From NCBI GenBank assembly GCA_043813895.1, contig JBDRKQ010000003.1, forward strand, positions 1-33,286: a DNA stretch of 33,286 bases, given 5' to 3'. This DNA comes from CAZTAR01 sp043813895. Its GTDB lineage: Bacteria; Planctomycetota; Phycisphaerae; UBA1845; UTPLA1. Below, in pieces: positions 23,344 through 32,423 of the stretch. Made by a program: the position numbers and the translations under genes. Numbering within the stretch: position 1 is the stretch's first letter; every line of letters begins with the position of its first letter. The notes below the pieces were generated by a model, which saw only the letters and a list, made by a program, of their open reading frames with translations, did not search any database and was not told the DNA's origin.

Positions 23344-24129
23344 TCACGGATGTAGCAGTCGTCCTTCCATCCCGCCTGCCACAGGCAAGACCGCACCGCT
23401 GATGTGGGCGGCCAGGGCGTCTGACGCGAAGAACAGGATTGCCGAGGCGACATCCTCTGGACGCGCGATCACGCGTAACGGTCGCGTTGCGGTGGCCCGC
23501 CGGACCAGGTTCGGGTCCGCGATCTGACCCGCCGCCATAGGGGTATCGGTCCAGCCGGGGCAGACGCAGTTGACACGGCCCCTGGGAGCGAGGTGGACGA
23601 TCTCGTTCTTGAGACTCAAGGTGAGCCCGTAGGCGAGACCGGCCTTTGCCGCAGCATAGTCGGCATGATCGGCCTCGCCGAAGATCGCCGCTGTGGAGCC
23701 CACGAGGACGATGGACGCGGATTCGCGGGGCGAAGCGGCGAGGTGTCGCATGAAGGCACGGCAGGTATAGAACGCGCTGGTGAGATCAGCATCGAGTGTC
23801 TGTTGCCACTGCGCTGCCGTCATCTGGTGCAGCGGCACGGGGCTGGGGTCCCAGGTGGCCGCGTTGACGACGAGGACATCGATCTTCGGAAAGGCCTGAA
23901 GGGCCTTGTCAAACATCGCCTCGGCCTGTTGCTCGACGCGCAAGTCCGCCTGGACCGCTTCTGTCCGGACATCGAGCGTGCCGAGCATCCGGTCGATGGC
24001 CTGCCGATTGCGGTGGTAGTGCAGGACGAGGTCAGCGCCCTCATCGGCGAACGCCCTCGCGGTGGTCTGGCCGATCCCGCCGGACGCGCCGGTGATCAGC
24101 ACGCACTTGCCCTTGAGGTCTGCATTCAC
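23344..24129 (-). CDS. Short-chain dehydrogenase/reductase (FabG-like)
   Basis: The 261-residue enzyme has the classical SDR motifs: cofactor loop 'TGASGGIG' (about 13-20), 'NAAT' in place of NNAG, catalytic Ser in 'VLVGSTAA', and 'YAAAK' with Tyr and Lys. 'CPGWTDTPM' follows, as in 3-oxoacyl-ACP reductases. It likely uses NADPH or NADH to reduce a carbonyl or oxidise a hydroxyl; the substrate is unknown. The frame is open upstream to 24573, but that part overlaps the glycosyltransferase gene. The GTG at 24129 has a GGAGAA site and overlaps the glycosyltransferase stop by four bases. Confidence 0.9.
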   Translation of the reverse strand: MNADLKGKCVLITGASGGIGQTTARAFADEGADLVLHYHRNRQAIDRMLGTLDVRTEAVQADLRVEQQAEAMFDKALQAFPKIDVLVVNAATWDPSPVPLHQMTAAQWQQTLDADLTSAFYTCRAFMRHLAASPRESASIVLVGSTAAIFGEADHADYAAAKAGLAYGLTLSLKNEIVHLAPRGRVNCVCPGWTDTPMAAGQIADPNLVRRATATRPLRVIARPEDVASAILFFASDALAAHISGAVLPVAGGMEGRLLHP

Positions 24130-25526
24130 GATGGTTCTCCAGCGCCGTCTGATTCTCCAGAAAGCCAACGGCAGAGGTGCGACAATCCGACGGCCAGGGC
24201 GATGATGAGGACGCCGTCCACCGTCCAACGAAGGCGGACAAGCGGAATGAACACGAGCGCGACGAGCAGCTGGCTGACAAACAGCCCGGCCAGGAGCCCG
24301 CGGACGTTGGGTTCCGTACGCAGCAGCACGAGTGCAATCAGCCCGAGCGGCAGGACGGCCTGCGGCGTTGTCCACGGCTGAAAAGTTGTGAAGAGCACGA
24401 TGAACCACAGCACGAGGGCCGGAATGAACGCGGTCAGGGAAAAGAGAAATAGAAACCTTCGCACACCGGTCGCTGGTTTCTTGCGTTCGCGGCGAAGACC
24501 GTGAAACGCGAGAAACCCCAATGCGAGGACGACGGTTGTCGGCGCCGAAAGGGTCACCGCCGGGGTTAGCCACACGACGAGCTTGTAAGCCGTGTTCACG
24601 AACGTCTGACCGGGGTTCTTTGCGATGAAGTTCAGCCCGTCCGCGAACAAGCGTTGATCGGCCTGAACTTCGCTGAGCCCTTCCTCCGTTTGCAAGCGGC
24701 GGAAGATCTGGTAATCCGCGTGGGCGAGGTCGGGGCTCTCGGAGTAGCCCGGGTTGTGGCCCAGATAGAAGTTGAGGCCGCCGACGGTGGAGAGTGTGAA
24801 TCGGCCGACGCGGTCTTCATTCCTCCAGCACCACATTGCCGCGCACGCCGCGACGGGCAGCAGGATCATGGCGACGCGGGCGACCCGCCACCTGGGCGAG
24901 CCGGCTCTCAGGACCGTGTCGAGCGCAAAGGGCACGATGAAGAGGAGTGCGTTGGCCCGTGTTAGGACGGCGAGGCCGATGGCTGCGGATACACCCAGGA
25001 GCGCCGTCGATCGGATCACCGCTGAGCCATGCCGGATGCCGGCGATCACGTAAATGAAAACCGCGAGGGAGAGGAGGAAGATCAGCAACGTCTCCGTGAG
25101 GAAGGACATCTGGAGAAGCCGGTACGGTGAATACAGGGCGGCGATGAGCGCCGCCAGCAGTGCGGCGCGTCCGTCGGCCAGTCGCTCGGCGGTCAGGGCG
25201 ATTAGCAGGACCGTGCACCAGGCGAGGAAGGTCTGCAATAGCAGGATCGCATTCTGCCAGACATCGGCCCGCTGCCACTCATGCACGCCGGCAATAAAGA
25301 CGGGATAAAGCGGCATGCGCTTGGCGACCTCGCCCGACGGGAGGCACAGCTCGCCGGATTGCGCAAGCTGAACGCCAAGCGCGAGGTACTCTTTCTCGTC
25401 CGGGCTGCGAGGGATGTCTTGCGGGTAGAAGGCGTAGGAGAAAGCGTGCGTCGCGGCGGCGACGAGGCACGCGCAAAGAAGCCAACGGCGCTCGTCAGGG
25501 ACCCGATTGTCGCCGGAGGGTATCAA
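24126..25526 (-). CDS. Membrane glycosyltransferase of the ArnT/PMT (GT-C) type
   Basis: This protein of about 466 residues has some ten to twelve membrane helices. The first extracytoplasmic loop is 'YPQDIPRSPDEKEYLALGVQLAQSG', with the acidic DE pair expected for GT-C enzymes, and 'RMPLYPVFIAGV' follows, a common block in the PMT_2/ArnT superfamily. Such enzymes move a sugar from a polyprenyl-phosphate donor to lipids or proteins in the periplasm. The frame continues upstream into the peptidase gene; TTG at 25526 leaves no overlap and places the first helix at about residue 15. This start is weakly supported by a GGGGA site. Confidence 0.8.
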   Translation of the reverse strand: MIPSGDNRVPDERRWLLCACLVAAATHAFSYAFYPQDIPRSPDEKEYLALGVQLAQSGELCLPSGEVAKRMPLYPVFIAGVHEWQRADVWQNAILLLQTFLAWCTVLLIALTAERLADGRAALLAALIAALYSPYRLLQMSFLTETLLIFLLSLAVFIYVIAGIRHGSAVIRSTALLGVSAAIGLAVLTRANALLFIVPFALDTVLRAGSPRWRVARVAMILLPVAACAAMWCWRNEDRVGRFTLSTVGGLNFYLGHNPGYSESPDLAHADYQIFRRLQTEEGLSEVQADQRLFADGLNFIAKNPGQTFVNTAYKLVVWLTPAVTLSAPTTVVLALGFLAFHGLRRERKKPATGVRRFLFLFSLTAFIPALVLWFIVLFTTFQPWTTPQAVLPLGLIALVLLRTEPNVRGLLAGLFVSQLLVALVFIPLVRLRWTVDGVLIIALAVGLSHLCRWLSGESDGAGEPS

Positions 25527-25572
25527 AGAGAGGTCCCCGTCAGTCCCACATCCCGTCCGCGCCCTCTCGTTC

Positions 25573-27810
25573 TCACTCTCCCACCGATTGGACGACGACC
25601 TGATCCGAGCGTTCAAAATCCTGGCGGAAGACCGGCTTGCCATCATCGAAAACGACGATGCTGTTCTGCCCGTAGAACGTGATCAGCCTCGCCTTCTTCA
25701 GGGCGGCGGGGTCATTGCCGAAGTAGAAGCAGATCACGCCCCCGACGTCGTGCTCGTTTCTCACACAGCAGATGACCTCTTGGTTCGGCTTCTCGTAGAG
25801 CACATCCCGGACCTTGAAGTTTCCGTCGGCGATGGTAAGAACCTCGCCTTCGAGAAGCTCCCGAGCCGCCGGCGCAAGACACGCCTTTCCGAGGAAGAGA
25901 ACGTGGCCTTCGAGGAGATCGGCCCGGGCGAGTTCAGAGGCGATCACGTATCGAACGCCGGTGCCTTCGGCGTCGTCATATCGTCGTGCCAGCATGTCGG
26001 CGGCGGGCTTGTACGCCTCAAAGTCCTCCTGTGTGTGGACGATTGTCAGAGGTTGGTCGTTACTAACGCCGGAGAGCGAAGGCATGACGTCCTTCAACGG
26101 GATGCGGCGCACGATCTGGAAGTCGGGATCGAGTTCAACGAAGCCCGGCTTCTGCATCAGCTCTATCACGTGGATCTGAACCGGGCGGTTGATCTGAACC
26201 GCGCGGTAGGAGACGCCGTCCTCATAGACCAGGCACAGCGGGACGTTCAGGTCGAAGATGTGTCGCCCATTCTGTGAAGTCGTGATCTCGAGCCTGCGCG
26301 TTGCGGCGTCGTAAGAGGCCTCGTCTATCGTGATGTCCGGGATACCGGTCCCTCGCACCCACCTGTCGAAGTCGACCTGTAGGGATTGGTCGCTCTCGAC
26401 TTCGAACGCCTGCTGAATGTGCTTCCAGGTTGTGGGCTTGCCGAGGCGTTGTGTGTAGAGCCGCTTGAGGGCTCGCCACGCTTTGTCCTGCCCAATCTTC
26501 CGCGCGAGCATGGCGAAGACCATGGCGCCCTTGTCGTAGCCGATCAGGCGATCCGGGCCGCCCTCGTGCCCGAAACGGTCAAGCGGCTTGTCATCGTCGG
26601 CGGTCAGGCGGCTGAGCCCATAACAGGTGTTGCGTCGCTTGGCTCTGGCCTTCTTCTCGTTGCCGTCGATGACGTGGTGCATGTAGTTCGTGCAATAACT
26701 CGTAAGCGCCTCGCACCAGTTCCCGTCCAGGCCGGAGACGAAAACGCCGTTGCCCCACCAGTTGTGGACCATCTCGTGATCCAGGAAGCCCGGCTGGAGG
26801 CTTCTTGGCCCCATCGCGATGACGCCCGACGCCAGCACCGTGAAGCCCGGAAAGGCAAAGCCGGAACTGAAGAAGTTCTCGACGACGGTAAACTCCGCGT
26901 ATGGGTAGTCACCGAGCAACGGTTCGTAGATGCGCAAGTACGAATCGACCTCACCCAGAATGGCGGGGGCGAACCCGGCGTTTGCCTCGGAGAGGTGCAC
27001 GCTGACGAGGACGCCGTTGACCTGCCGCTGGTGAACCTCGTGCCGTCCTCCGACCAGCGCCATGCCCGGCAGGGCGAACGGCGATTGCCAGGTTGTCTTT
27101 TCGGCGCGGGGCCGGTTCAGCTCGGCTCCCACACGATTACCGCTGGCAACGAGCACCATGCCGGGAACTCGATCCGCCGTCAGTTCGAACTGAGTCAACT
27201 CGATCTCGCCGGGGTCTTCGGCGTCTGAGGCGTCGGCCAGGCGTGGATACCACCCGGCATCCTCGGAAAGGAATATCCCTTCCTCACCGATGTGCGCGCT
27301 CATCGCGCGATTGTGAATCTCACCGGGGATCTCGCCGGCGGAGACGTCCTGGACGAGTTGCCCACCATAGCGAACGACAAGCGTGCCCGGTCGACGAGGA
27401 TCCGGCTTCCAAGCAAGCTCGTAGATCGCGAGTGGAGGAGGAGAGTCAGGGATCGCCTCGGCGGAAGTCGTCTGCGGGATCGGCTTGAAGACGACCGGCT
27501 TGTCGCCAGCCTGGACCGAATCGATCTTGAGGCTCGGGTGTAGCGCGAGACGCACGTTTGTGGGCTTGGCTTTGCCCGGCAGGACCCTCTCCGTGATTGT
27601 CAACGTCGCCGTTGCCTCAAGGCGGTGCGAAGCCGGCTCGAGCGCGACGGCGAGCTTGCACAGCGGCATGGCGTAGGGCCGCGTGTACGTCGGCTGGTTT
27701 TGCCCCTGACCGGCGGTCTTTGTGCCGGCCTCCTTCGCCGGACCGCCACAGCCAGAGAGCAGGCTCAGCACGGTCAAACTCACGGCACATCGAATCGCAA
27801 TTCCTCCCAC
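25573..27810 (-). CDS. M1-family-like zinc metallopeptidase lipoprotein
   Basis: The 745-residue protein begins with a lipoprotein signal ('LTVLSLLSGCGG'). The zinc site is 'HEMVHNWWG' (His345, Glu346, His349), with a third ligand probably Glu367 in 'GNWCEAL'. The spacing between the second His and this Glu is 17 residues, against 18 in classical M1 aminopeptidases. The GAMEN exopeptidase motif is replaced by 'SSGFAFPGFTVLAS'. The C-terminal domain ends with 'YGQNSIVVFDDGKPVFRQDF' and may be a second, non-catalytic domain. GTG at 27810 has GGAGG eight bases upstream. The role is peptide or protein trimming at the cell surface or periplasm; the exact specificity is unknown. Confidence 0.87.
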   Translation of the reverse strand: MGGIAIRCAVSLTVLSLLSGCGGPAKEAGTKTAGQGQNQPTYTRPYAMPLCKLAVALEPASHRLEATATLTITERVLPGKAKPTNVRLALHPSLKIDSVQAGDKPVVFKPIPQTTSAEAIPDSPPPLAIYELAWKPDPRRPGTLVVRYGGQLVQDVSAGEIPGEIHNRAMSAHIGEEGIFLSEDAGWYPRLADASDAEDPGEIELTQFELTADRVPGMVLVASGNRVGAELNRPRAEKTTWQSPFALPGMALVGGRHEVHQRQVNGVLVSVHLSEANAGFAPAILGEVDSYLRIYEPLLGDYPYAEFTVVENFFSSGFAFPGFTVLASGVIAMGPRSLQPGFLDHEMVHNWWGNGVFVSGLDGNWCEALTSYCTNYMHHVIDGNEKKARAKRRNTCYGLSRLTADDDKPLDRFGHEGGPDRLIGYDKGAMVFAMLARKIGQDKAWRALKRLYTQRLGKPTTWKHIQQAFEVESDQSLQVDFDRWVRGTGIPDITIDEASYDAATRRLEITTSQNGRHIFDLNVPLCLVYEDGVSYRAVQINRPVQIHVIELMQKPGFVELDPDFQIVRRIPLKDVMPSLSGVSNDQPLTIVHTQEDFEAYKPAADMLARRYDDAEGTGVRYVIASELARADLLEGHVLFLGKACLAPAARELLEGEVLTIADGNFKVRDVLYEKPNQEVICCVRNEHDVGGVICFYFGNDPAALKKARLITFYGQNSIVVFDDGKPVFRQDFERSDQVVVQSVGE

Positions 27811-27953
27811 GATGAGTCCTCCACTTCAAGCCGGGCAGCAGCGCGCCATCTCATGCAGCGAGTCATCTCAATCAGCGCCCGAAGCGTGAGCGACGGGTGA
27901 TGCAGGAAACGACTTCCCTACCTGTCCCGCGCTGGGGGTCCTGATCGACAATG

Positions 27954-29042
27954 TCAGCCACCCCGCGCTTTTGCCTGGTGCTTTGATTGGTCCGCATCCC
28001 GGGCCTTCTCGAGCGCTGCGACCTGTGATTCCAGTTGCTTGATCTGCTTGTAGATCGCCGGCAGCCGTTGCACCAGCGAGAAAGACCGCATGGCATCCTT
28101 GATTGGTATTGCCGGCTGGCCGGCGACCTTCGTATCCGGGGGCACGTCGTTCATCAAACCGGCCATGGCGGCGAGTTGCGCATTGTCACCGATCGTCAGA
28201 TGGCCCGCTACACCGACCTTGCCGGCCATCGTGACGTGGTTGCCCACGTTGACCGAACCCGCGATGCCGACCTGGGCGACCAACATGCAGTCTTTGCCGA
28301 TCTTCGTCCCGTGACCGATCGCGATGAGATTGCTGAACTTCGTGCCCGAGTCAATCACGGTCTTGCCGAGCGTCGCGCGGTCGATCGTGCAATTCGCGCC
28401 GATCTCTACATCGTCGCCGATCTGAACCACGCCCACTTGCGGAATCTTGTGCCACCGACCCTCGACGGGCGCGTAGCCGAGACCGTCCTCACCGATGACG
28501 CTCCCCGCGTGAACCGCGACCCGGTCGCCGAGGGTGCAATCGTCGTAGATCACCACGTTGGGATACAGGACGCAGTCATCCCCAAGCCGGCAGCCCCGGG
28601 CAATGTAACATCCGGGGTAGATTACAACATTGCTGCCGATGCGCACATCCTCCGCGATGGTCACGCCGTGGTGGATGTTCGCGCCCTCGCCGATGACCGC
28701 GGTGGAATCGATGACGGCCCGCTCGTCTCTGCCGACATTCGGATGCTTCCGATAACCGTGGACGCGGACGATAACCATGGTGACGGCGGCGTACGGATCA
28801 GGTGTGCGAAGGACTGCCATGCCCTCCGGCACGCGCTGGTCCGGTGCGACGATCACGGCGCCGGCCCTCGTGGTTTGGAGCGCCTTCTCGTACTTGACGT
28901 TTGCCAGGAAGCTGACCTCGTCGGGACCTGCGTCTTCGAGTGTGGCCACGCCGGTGACTGTACAAGCGCCGTCGCCGTCCACTTTGCAGGGGAGGCCCTG
29001 CTGGGAGACGAATTCAGCCAGAGCGCTCAGTTGATACGCCAT
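27954..29042 (-). CDS. lpxD: UDP-3-O-acylglucosamine N-acyltransferase (LpxD)
   Basis: LpxD adds the second 3-hydroxyacyl chain to UDP-3-O-acyl-glucosamine, the third step of lipid A synthesis. The 362-residue protein has the LpxD N-terminal uridine-binding domain ('GVATLEDAGPDEVSFLANVKY'), a long left-handed beta-helix of hexapeptide repeats ('AVIGEGANIHHGVTIAEDVRIGSNVVIYPG'), and the expected histidine in 'IAIGHGTKIGKDC'. A C-terminal helix ('IYKQIKQLESQVAALEKAR') helps trimer formation. The ATG at 29042 fits the family start; ATG at 29060 is possible. It is transcribed from a good promoter at 29125-29153. No other lpx gene is adjacent. Confidence 0.95.
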   Translation of the reverse strand: MAYQLSALAEFVSQQGLPCKVDGDGACTVTGVATLEDAGPDEVSFLANVKYEKALQTTRAGAVIVAPDQRVPEGMAVLRTPDPYAAVTMVIVRVHGYRKHPNVGRDERAVIDSTAVIGEGANIHHGVTIAEDVRIGSNVVIYPGCYIARGCRLGDDCVLYPNVVIYDDCTLGDRVAVHAGSVIGEDGLGYAPVEGRWHKIPQVGVVQIGDDVEIGANCTIDRATLGKTVIDSGTKFSNLIAIGHGTKIGKDCMLVAQVGIAGSVNVGNHVTMAGKVGVAGHLTIGDNAQLAAMAGLMNDVPPDTKVAGQPAIPIKDAMRSFSLVQRLPAIYKQIKQLESQVAALEKARDADQSKHQAKARGG

Positions 29043-29124
29043 TCGAGAGTTCCAAGGCATCGCACGTGCCTGTCCCCTTCCGCGCGGCCGGTTCGCCGGA
29101 ACGTGCGCCCGGTCAGCCGGGCGA

Positions 29125-29153
29125 ATGGTATGCAGCCGCGAAAGGGCTGTCAA
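29125..29153 (-). promoter_or_regulatory. Sigma-70-type promoter for lpxD
   Basis: The minus strand has a perfect TTGACA (29153-29148), a 17-base spacer and TACCAT (29130-29125). The predicted leader is about 75 bases. The rest of the 315-bp divergent spacer (29043-29357) shows only an isolated TACAAT on the plus strand as a weak candidate for the response-regulator promoter. Confidence 0.65.
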
Positions 29154-29357
29154 ACGCCACAGCATACATCGCTTGTTGGTGTTGCCGGCTCGGGTGCCGT
29201 GCGGCATCGTCCGTTCCAACGGTTCACGCTACAATACCGGCGACTTGTACTTGGAGTGCCTCCTGGAACCTTCGTCGCACGAGTGCCTTGCCCATGTCCC
29301 CGCCGCCGACAACGGCGGCGCCGCGATTGCTTGTGCGGGCGCTCGATTGGATGAGCT

Positions 29358-30110
29358 ATGGGTGTCGGGACGATCGTGATTGTTGAAGACGAAACGCCCA
29401 TCCGCGAGGGCATCGCGGCGGCGTTGCGCGGCGCGGGCTACGAGCCGATCGAGGCGGCGGACGGGGAGGCTGGTTTGGCGGCGGCTCGGCGGACCGGCGT
29501 GGATCTCGTCTTGCTGGACCTCATGCTGCCGAAGATAGACGGTACTCAGGTTCTGGAGCAATTGCGGCGGACCCATCCTTCTTTGCCGGTGATCATCTTG
29601 ACCGCCCGGGGCATGGAAGACGACCGCGTGTCGGGCCTGACAGCCGGCGCGGACGATTACGTGGTCAAGCCGTTCTCCGCACGGGAACTGGTTGCGCGTG
29701 TGGAGGCCGTGTTGCGGCGGAGCCCCGAGCGGCCCGACGTCGTCACGCGTCTGTCGGTCGGCCGCGCGACGGTCGATCTCCCCCGCCGCGAAATACGCGT
29801 GGAGGGAGAGCCGGTCAGAATGCTGTCTGAGACAGAGTGCGAGATACTGACCCACTTGGCGGCAAACCCGGGGCGTGTGATCTCTCGAGAAGAATTGCTG
29901 ACCCGTGTGTGGGGCCTGAGCGGCTCGCGCGTCGAGACGCGGACGATTGACATGCACGTGGCGCGTCTTCGTTCGAAGCTGACGACCGACTGCGCCGGCG
30001 AGGCGGAAGCGACAATCACGACAGTTCGCGGCAAGGGCTACATGTTGGGACCGAGCGTGCGCGCGACCGACGGACCGACAAGGAACGAACCCTCGGGGGG
30101 CTCGGGATGA
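29358..30110 (+). CDS. OmpR/PhoB-family response regulator
   Basis: The 250-residue protein has a receiver domain (1-120) with the acidic pair Glu10-Asp11, phospho-acceptor Asp54 ('LLDLMLP') and conserved Lys near 104 ('VVKPFSARELVARV'). It ends in a winged-helix DNA-binding domain ('LLTRVWGLSG', 'RTIDMHVARLRSKL', 'TVRGKGYML'). It is the output half of a two-component system with the kinase whose ATG overlaps its stop by four bases. The regulated genes are unknown; lpxD is divergently placed and is one candidate. The upstream site GGATGAG is weak. Confidence 0.94.
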   Translation: MGVGTIVIVEDETPIREGIAAALRGAGYEPIEAADGEAGLAAARRTGVDLVLLDLMLPKIDGTQVLEQLRRTHPSLPVIILTARGMEDDRVSGLTAGADDYVVKPFSARELVARVEAVLRRSPERPDVVTRLSVGRATVDLPRREIRVEGEPVRMLSETECEILTHLAANPGRVISREELLTRVWGLSGSRVETRTIDMHVARLRSKLTTDCAGEAEATITTVRGKGYMLGPSVRATDGPTRNEPSGGSG

Positions 30111-32059
30111 CGTCGCCCAGGGCAACTCGGCGACACGCACTCATCGCGATCGTGGCGGTATGGGCGCTGGTGCTCGGCGGACTTGGGTGGGCAACATGGT
30201 CGGCGGTCGAGTTGGATCGCCACGTCGCGCACGATGCATGGCAGCGGTCTTGTGCCGAACTTCGGGCACTGGCCCTGTCGGAACTGGACGCGGTCGTTGC
30301 GCCGGTGCTCTATCGAGAATCGGCCCGCCCATACAATCACTTTCGGCGCTACTACAAGCCGACGGAGGCTTTGAACGAGGAGAACCGGTCGGTGATCGAG
30401 GAGCCGATCGTCCTGGCGTCTCCGCTGTCCGTCGGTCCGCCCAAACCCGATTGGGTATTGCTGCATTTCCAAACGCGGGAAACGGACGGCGAGCCGGTCT
30501 GGAGTTCGCCGCAACTCACGGAGGAAGGGCTGTTCGGCATTCCCGTGGGAGAGTTTCCCGTCGAAGATCGCCACCGGATGGCATCCGCGGAGAACTGGCT
30601 GGCCGCGATGCGGGATCGATACACCCCCACCTTCCTGATGAACGAGTTGGAGACGGCGGTCGCGACACGCAGCGAGAACCAGGAGCACCTCCTCGGTGAA
30701 TCGGCCGCCTCGTTGGAGGCGCAATCTCCGACAGGCCGTTACACGGCCCAGGGCGCGCTGCCAACCGATGTGAGTCGCGGCGCGACGGAGTTTGTGCGTC
30801 GGGGCGTGCGCCTGTTGCGGATGGAGCGAGAGAGCAACGTCGAGCTGTGCGTACCTGAGACGGTCGCGCTGGAGAACCTGGATGCGGATGTCGATCCGTT
30901 GCTGGCAACAGATGGCCAAACGGCGGCGTGCGTGTCCGTCGAGCACGGTCCCATGACACCGCTCTGGCTCGACTTGATCGAAGGCGGCCCGAAGCAGCCT
31001 GCCTTCGTCCGGACAGTCGTCGTGGAGGGTGACGTGGCCTGTAATCTTCAGGGTGTTCTGCTCGATTGGGAGCGTCTTCGGAGCGAACTGCTGGTTGCAG
31101 TCAAGCGAGCATATCCGGAAGCGGAAATCGAACCCGTCGGGACGGCGGCGCCCGTTGCGCCGAGCTTGCGGGATTACCTGATGCAGACGATCCCGGCACG
31201 GTTGGTGCCCGGCACGCCGGCCGTGGCTTTGATTGCGCCGCTGTCCTCCGGGCTAAAGGTGGGACTGAGCGTGGCCTGGTTGGCGACGGTCCTGGCTCTG
31301 TTGGCCATTGCCTATGGCGTGATGAAGTATGTCACGCTCGCCGAACGCCGGATGCGTTTCGTGGCTGCGGTGACACACGAATTGCGCACGCCCCTGACGT
31401 CGTTCCAGCTCTACACGGACCTGCTGGCGGACGAGCCCGACTCGAAGTCCGAGCATCAATCGAACTACATCGAAACATTGCGCAAAGAGTCAAAGCGGCT
31501 CGGACGGTTGGTCGAAAACGTGCTGGCCTATTCGCGGATCGGGGATTCGCTTCCCACGCTCCACCCTTGCGCCGTCCGCCCGCGAGCATTGCTCGACGCT
31601 GCGGAAGCGGCCACGGCGGGGCAGTGCAAGGCCGCCGGCAAGGAGCTTGTCGTCCGGAGCCTGTGTCGAGACGACTTGACGATCGAGACAGACCCGGAGT
31701 TCGTCGTCCAGATCCTGACAAACCTCCTTGAGAACGCGTGCAAGTACAGTGCCCGTGCGGCAGACCCCCGAATCTGGCTGACGGTTTCCGAGGCAGCCGA
31801 AGGCTGGCTGACGTTCGAGGTCGACGACGCCGGACCGGGTGTGCCCGCGCACGATCGTCGCAACGTCTTCCGACCGTTTCGCCGCAGCGAGCCTGGCGAC
31901 GGGGGGCAGTCGAGCGGCATCGGCCTAGGCCTGGGCCTTGCGCTGTCACGCTATTGGGCGACGTGCCTGGGTGGACGGCTGGCGCTGCGCCGAAGCACAC
32001 GCGAGGCCGGGGGCTACTCCGCGTTTGCCCTGAGTCTTCCCGCCGACGCACTCCGATAG
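30107..32059 (+). CDS. Sensor histidine kinase, partner of the upstream regulator
   Basis: The 650-residue membrane kinase has one helix near the N-terminus (about 9-32), a periplasmic region of roughly 350 residues that I cannot assign to a known sensor fold, and a second helix at about 386-406. There is no obvious HAMP domain. The HisKA motif 'VTHELRTPLTSF' gives phospho-acceptor His424. The ATPase domain has the N box ('NLLENACKYS'), G1 box ('DDAGPGVP') and G2 box ('GIGLGLGLALSRYW'). The large external part suggests a soluble envelope ligand, possibly with Cys residues seen in 'VELCVPETV'. It is translationally coupled to the regulator. Confidence 0.92.
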   Translation: MTSPRATRRHALIAIVAVWALVLGGLGWATWSAVELDRHVAHDAWQRSCAELRALALSELDAVVAPVLYRESARPYNHFRRYYKPTEALNEENRSVIEEPIVLASPLSVGPPKPDWVLLHFQTRETDGEPVWSSPQLTEEGLFGIPVGEFPVEDRHRMASAENWLAAMRDRYTPTFLMNELETAVATRSENQEHLLGESAASLEAQSPTGRYTAQGALPTDVSRGATEFVRRGVRLLRMERESNVELCVPETVALENLDADVDPLLATDGQTAACVSVEHGPMTPLWLDLIEGGPKQPAFVRTVVVEGDVACNLQGVLLDWERLRSELLVAVKRAYPEAEIEPVGTAAPVAPSLRDYLMQTIPARLVPGTPAVALIAPLSSGLKVGLSVAWLATVLALLAIAYGVMKYVTLAERRMRFVAAVTHELRTPLTSFQLYTDLLADEPDSKSEHQSNYIETLRKESKRLGRLVENVLAYSRIGDSLPTLHPCAVRPRALLDAAEAATAGQCKAAGKELVVRSLCRDDLTIETDPEFVVQILTNLLENACKYSARAADPRIWLTVSEAAEGWLTFEVDDAGPGVPAHDRRNVFRPFRRSEPGDGGQSSGIGLGLGLALSRYWATCLGGRLALRRSTREAGGYSAFALSLPADALR

Positions 32060-32122
32060 CAGCCATTGTGCCTGGCGGCGGTGCGGACCACACGATGTTC
32101 GGTTTGACGGGCCGTCCGCCAG

Positions 32123-32197
32123 CCCGTGGCCGAAGGTCAGACTCCCTCACGGTCGCGGCTCTGATCTCCACGTCGGCCACGGGGGGGCGACGCCACA
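32123..32197. repeat. Composite palindrome with family A (reversed) and a short family B copy
   Basis: CCCGTGGCCGA (32123-32133) pairs with TCGGCCACGGG (32173-32183). The enclosed 32136-32167 is the reverse of family A, with its own TCAGA/TCTGA arms. The right side continues as 'cgtcggccacgggggggcg', a short family B relative. It lies in the 364-bp spacer between the kinase and the secreted repeat protein; no gene was seen there. Confidence 0.6.
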
Positions 32198-32261
32198 TGC
32201 GATGTCGCAAGCCCGCCGAATCTGTCATGGACCCGATGTAACCGCTTCCGGCCGATTTCTA

Positions 32262-32291
32262 TTGACTGCCCTACCGCATCGCGCGTAAAAT
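32262..32291 (+). promoter_or_regulatory. Sigma-70-type promoter for the secreted repeat protein
   Basis: TTGACT (32262-32267), 18 bases, TAAAAT (32286-32291). Both boxes differ from consensus by one base. It gives a leader of about 125 bases before the ATG at 32424. Confidence 0.6.
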
Positions 32292-32423
32292 CCGGCTTAG
32301 CACTGCGCCTCGTCCGCTATGGGACGGGCGAGTTGTCCTGGCCGATGTGCAGTGTTCAAGTCGTTTGAGTCACCCCAAGCGTGGCCGGCGGGGTGGTGTC
32401 TTCTGGGGGCAAGGAGAACAATC

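Noticed and set aside
25527..25646. Upstream start for the glycosyltransferase overlapping the peptidase gene
   Set aside because: It would overlap the peptidase by over 70 bases, and the added residues are Ser/Arg-rich without family support.
28035..29354. A 439-codon plus-strand frame opposite lpxD
   Set aside because: It arises from the hexapeptide-repeat coding on the other strand; no domain is visible.
7994..32197. CRISPR array
   Set aside because: The repeats are far apart, palindromic and without regular spacers or cas genes.
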